A stretch of 64,000 nt of DNA, taken from Isoperla grammatica (lineage: Eukaryota > Arthropoda > Insecta > Plecoptera > Perlodidae). The stretch covers positions 46,144,361 through 46,208,360 of the forward strand of contig OX246743.1 in assembly GCA_945910005.1 (NCBI GenBank), in the 5' to 3' direction. The notes under the pieces are model-generated. The model searched no databases. It had not been told where the DNA came from and saw nothing but the letters and a program-made list of their open reading frames with translations. Of this stretch, positions 61,842 to 64,000 are shown piece after piece. A program made the translations under genes and the position numbers. The stretch's first letter is position 1. Every line of letters begins with the position of its first letter.

Positions 61842-63212
61842 GGGAGAGAGATGAATCATTCAAACATGTGTCCAGCTGATATGTGATAACGCGACAAGAC
61901 TTGTTCTGGAAATAATAACGAAATCTGTTTGAGTTTCTCGTCACGGCCGAAGAGTTTCGCGTCGTAAAACAGATCGAATCTCGTCCTCTTTGCTTTTATT
62001 CCCATCTACGTCATCAGCGCAATCGGCTTTGACCATTTTACGGTAAATGGGTCGTGTCATTCGTCTGATTCTCCCTCGTCGTTGTTTGGCGCTCGGCTTA
62101 AAGGAAATACTTCCCCTTTTAGGGTGGAGAGATACCCCCAGTATCAAACCTGCACGAAATAACCGCTCTCAGAAATCATCGAACTTTATTAATCTCCAGT
62201 TTAATAATTTCGGATTCGTAACCAAGCTATCAACAAACGCACTGTGCCTTCTACCAGTCGCCATGTTTAGTCGCCATGTTTATCCAGACATAATTCTCAT
62301 TAAAATTCAGTTTAAAGTTAATAATAATCTGTGAACTTAAATACCCGGCACCTCCACCAAATTCATTTCAAGTTAACGACTGATTGAATTTCAAACGTTT
62401 TTCAAAGAACTAACGCAAGATTCACAACCCACGATCCAATACTAGTTTAATTATCATCACGGGATCACATATTTTGAAGAGCCCTTGGCTGGATTGTAGC
62501 TTAAACTGTAAACACCCTTCAGTCCGACACAATCGGTCGGAGCCATATGACGATATTCTATTCTGTAATCAGCCGCTAAAACCACTTGCAATCATGCCTA
62601 TGCTAGCATTGTACACGCTTTCTTAAAGCCATTCAAAGTAACAAAAGTAAATATATAAAGAAAGAAAAAAATTGCGGTCGAAGAACACCACCTTGCGGAG
62701 TTCCAGAGGACACTGAACTTCTGGTTGGCTTTGAGACTCGCGTAGCCTCTCGTTGGCTCATTGCCTCAGGTCGTCACATTAGGGTTAACAGTATATTCAT
62801 ACCAACCCTTACAAGCTACACTCGACTTAATTGCTCGATCACTTCCAACAATATTATCACGTCGAAAACATGCAACACCAATGATAATAGTATAGTTTGT
62901 CTTGTCGCAACTGCTCTTAATCATGCAAGGCATTGGTTCTAGTATAAGCTTGAATGAGACCATAGAGAATCTTGGATATCTGACTATATTTCCTCGAGCA
63001 AACAATTCAATTTAATCGGTCTCGGCACACAAAAGAAAAGAGAACTGAGGATGGATTGAAAAGGTGATCATTCCTTTATTATCTTTTGGTTTATCAATGA
63101 CGTTTTAATAATATGATACCATTCCATGCAACTGCTTGTAAAGGGAGCCTTGGGTGAGAATGTGACAAGACAAACAAACACGGAAGGTTATCATAAGTGA
63201 AGAGAGTCTCAC
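61842..63212. other. Intron 1, 5' end next to exon A
   Basis: Noncoding. Holds a minus-orientation copy of the 19-base motif at 62343-62361 and AT-rich DNA. No further exon seen before the donor of exon A. Confidence 0.5.
62343..62361 (-). repeat. Copy of the dispersed motif TTTGGTGGAGGTGCCGGGT
   Basis: Exact minus-strand match in unrelated flanks. Confidence 0.8.
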
Positions 63213-63709
63213 CCCGATGTTGTGTGTTGGTCCATCTCCGGCCAGGACTGTCTCCGCCGACAGAACTTGAGGGGTTGTCTGGCCAGGGGACGTCCCACCC
63301 CCGGCGTGGGGGGCTGACCCACCCCCGACGTCGCCGGCAGACTCTGCTGATGTTTCTTCCTGAACGAGCCTCGCCGCGGCGTCCCGCTACCAGGTGGCAG
63401 CACCAGTCCGGTGGCAGCGCACTCGAGGGTTCGCCGCCGCGTCGACAGAGAGCGACTGTGCGGCGGAGTAACCGTCCCAGGCGCGGGCACGACCTTGGGG
63501 AAGCCGTGATGCGGCGCCACTGGACTGCTCGGTATCACCACCGCGCCTGTCGACGCACTACGACCCGACGCGCCGCCACTGGTCGTCACAGTCACTTCAG
63601 GGGGGCCGTTACTACTCGGCTCACGACTCAACGAGAACCGTTTTGGACTTAGGTTCAAGTTGGCAACACTGCTCGTTACATACTGTTGAATAGTGTTGAA
63701 GAAACTCAT
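63213..63709 (-). CDS. BAIAP3: Exon A (first coding exon) of a BAIAP3/Munc13-4-like gene
   Basis: This exon encodes the start of a large vesicle-priming protein. It has an ATG in a good context (AACAATGA) and an in-frame TAG 12 bases upstream, which supports the start. The reading frame runs 165 codons plus two bases to a donor, TCGGG|gtgaga; reading through would meet TGA at once. Residues 1-30 begin MSFFNTIQQYVTSSVANL, a plausible amphipathic helix, followed by SPKRFSLSR. Residues 31-165 are low-complexity, rich in Ser, Pro, Gly and Arg, and predicted disordered. Basophilic-kinase-like sites are visible (RRGSF, RRRQS, RRRTL). The exon is much more GC-rich than its surroundings. The two leftover bases (GG) join exactly with the single leading G of exon B. 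Family assignment rests on the downstream exons; this N-terminus alone carries no named domain. BAIAP3 versus UNC13D orthology cannot be decided here, so the symbol is provisional. Confidence 0.78.
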
Positions 63710-64000
63710 TGTTATTGTCTATGCAAACACTGTTATCTATTATTTAAAACACGCAAGTATGTCATTAAGCACGGAAACGTGTGTTTACTTTCACTCCTCT
63801 TGCAGAGCTGTTTGTATTGTAATCCAGTGCAGCAAGTTGAATAAGTCACACGCGTAAAACTGTGTCTGTGTAATTAGAAATGCTGGGAGTGCGTAGCTAA
63901 GTCTGTTTCACTACCTGCCTGCCTGGTGCAACACGACAGAATATTTGCAATCAATTCGGGCATATAAATGAGCTGTTCTACATACATTACCCCGTAATGA
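63710..64000 (-). promoter_or_regulatory. 5' flank and probable 5' UTR of the BAIAP3-like gene
   Basis: These bases lie directly upstream of the inferred start codon. An in-frame TAG sits 12 bases before the ATG, so the coding frame does not extend upstream without splicing. The stretch near the ATG is AT-rich. I see no clear TATA box or initiator, and the transcription start may lie outside the window or in an upstream noncoding exon. Position alone supports this call. Confidence 0.3.

Larger units (their letters stand above)
10354..63212 (-). other. First intron of the BAIAP3-like gene (about 52.9 kb)
   Basis: This intron runs from the exon A donor (gtgaga) to the exon B acceptor (tgtccgcag). 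Splicing the two ends gives a continuous frame through a Gly codon. The intron holds most repeats listed here and one orphan exon-like segment near 31 kb. Additional alternative exons may be hidden in it. Its length follows only if no constitutive exon was missed; any such exon would have to preserve the 2-to-2 phase. Confidence 0.7.

Noticed and set aside
63197..63652. 151-codon plus-strand frame opposite exon A
   Set aside because: A shadow of the GC-rich exon A; the minus strand has the start context, donor and phase match.

Overview
This window is nuclear DNA from an animal, most likely an arthropod and probably an insect. It is AT-rich, gene-poor and full of microsatellites, minisatellites and degenerate transposon pieces. 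The few coding segments are short exons bounded by standard GT/AG splice sites. The insect assignment is inferred from the gene family and genome texture; no diagnostic marker such as rDNA or mtDNA is present.

The one gene I can support is on the minus strand and spans almost the whole window. It looks like the 5' part of a BAIAP3/Munc13-4 (UNC13D) type vesicle-priming protein. Exon A (63709 down to 63213) carries the start codon and a basic, Ser/Pro-rich N-terminus. Exon B (10353 to 10182) and exon C (3793 to 3626) follow. Exon A ends two bases into a codon and exon B supplies the third; exons B and C are separated by a phase-0 intron. The three therefore join in one frame, across introns of about 52.9 kb and 6.4 kb. 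The C2 and MUN domains expected in this family would lie beyond the left edge. Everything else is intronic, apart from about 290 bases of 5' flank at the right edge.

Within the introns, region by region. 1-3.6 kb: a G-rich tandem repeat, a 52-bp duplication and a tRNA-Thr-derived SINE. 3.76-4.37 kb: a 77-bp minisatellite made from the exon C splice acceptor itself. 6.8-8.3 kb: an AT-rich hairpin, a TTTAG array, a long TAA microsatellite and a 5'-truncated SINE. 12.6-16.1 kb: several tandem arrays (35-bp, 38-bp and 63-bp units). 21-29 kb: LINE-like 3' tails, a polypurine tract and an 80-bp array. 31 kb: an orphan exon-like segment on the minus strand. 32.8-44.3 kb: SINE-like, MITE-like and LINE-tail repeats. 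46-47 kb: a hAT-like end and a possible retroelement C-terminus. 51.7-53 kb: a 72-bp array and a full-length SINE. 57.8-62 kb: further minisatellites, including a 119-bp array.

The main second-look items are: (1) the minisatellite that copies a real splice acceptor seven times upstream of the true one; (2) a 19-base motif, TTTGGTGGAGGTGCCGGGT, recurring about six times in unrelated contexts; (3) a SINE whose 3' tail matches that of a LINE-like element also present here; (4) the orphan exon at 31 kb; and (5) an unusual number of long G/C homopolymer tracts. I saw no CRISPR array, functional tRNA, rRNA gene, viral gene, toxin gene or intact transposase.
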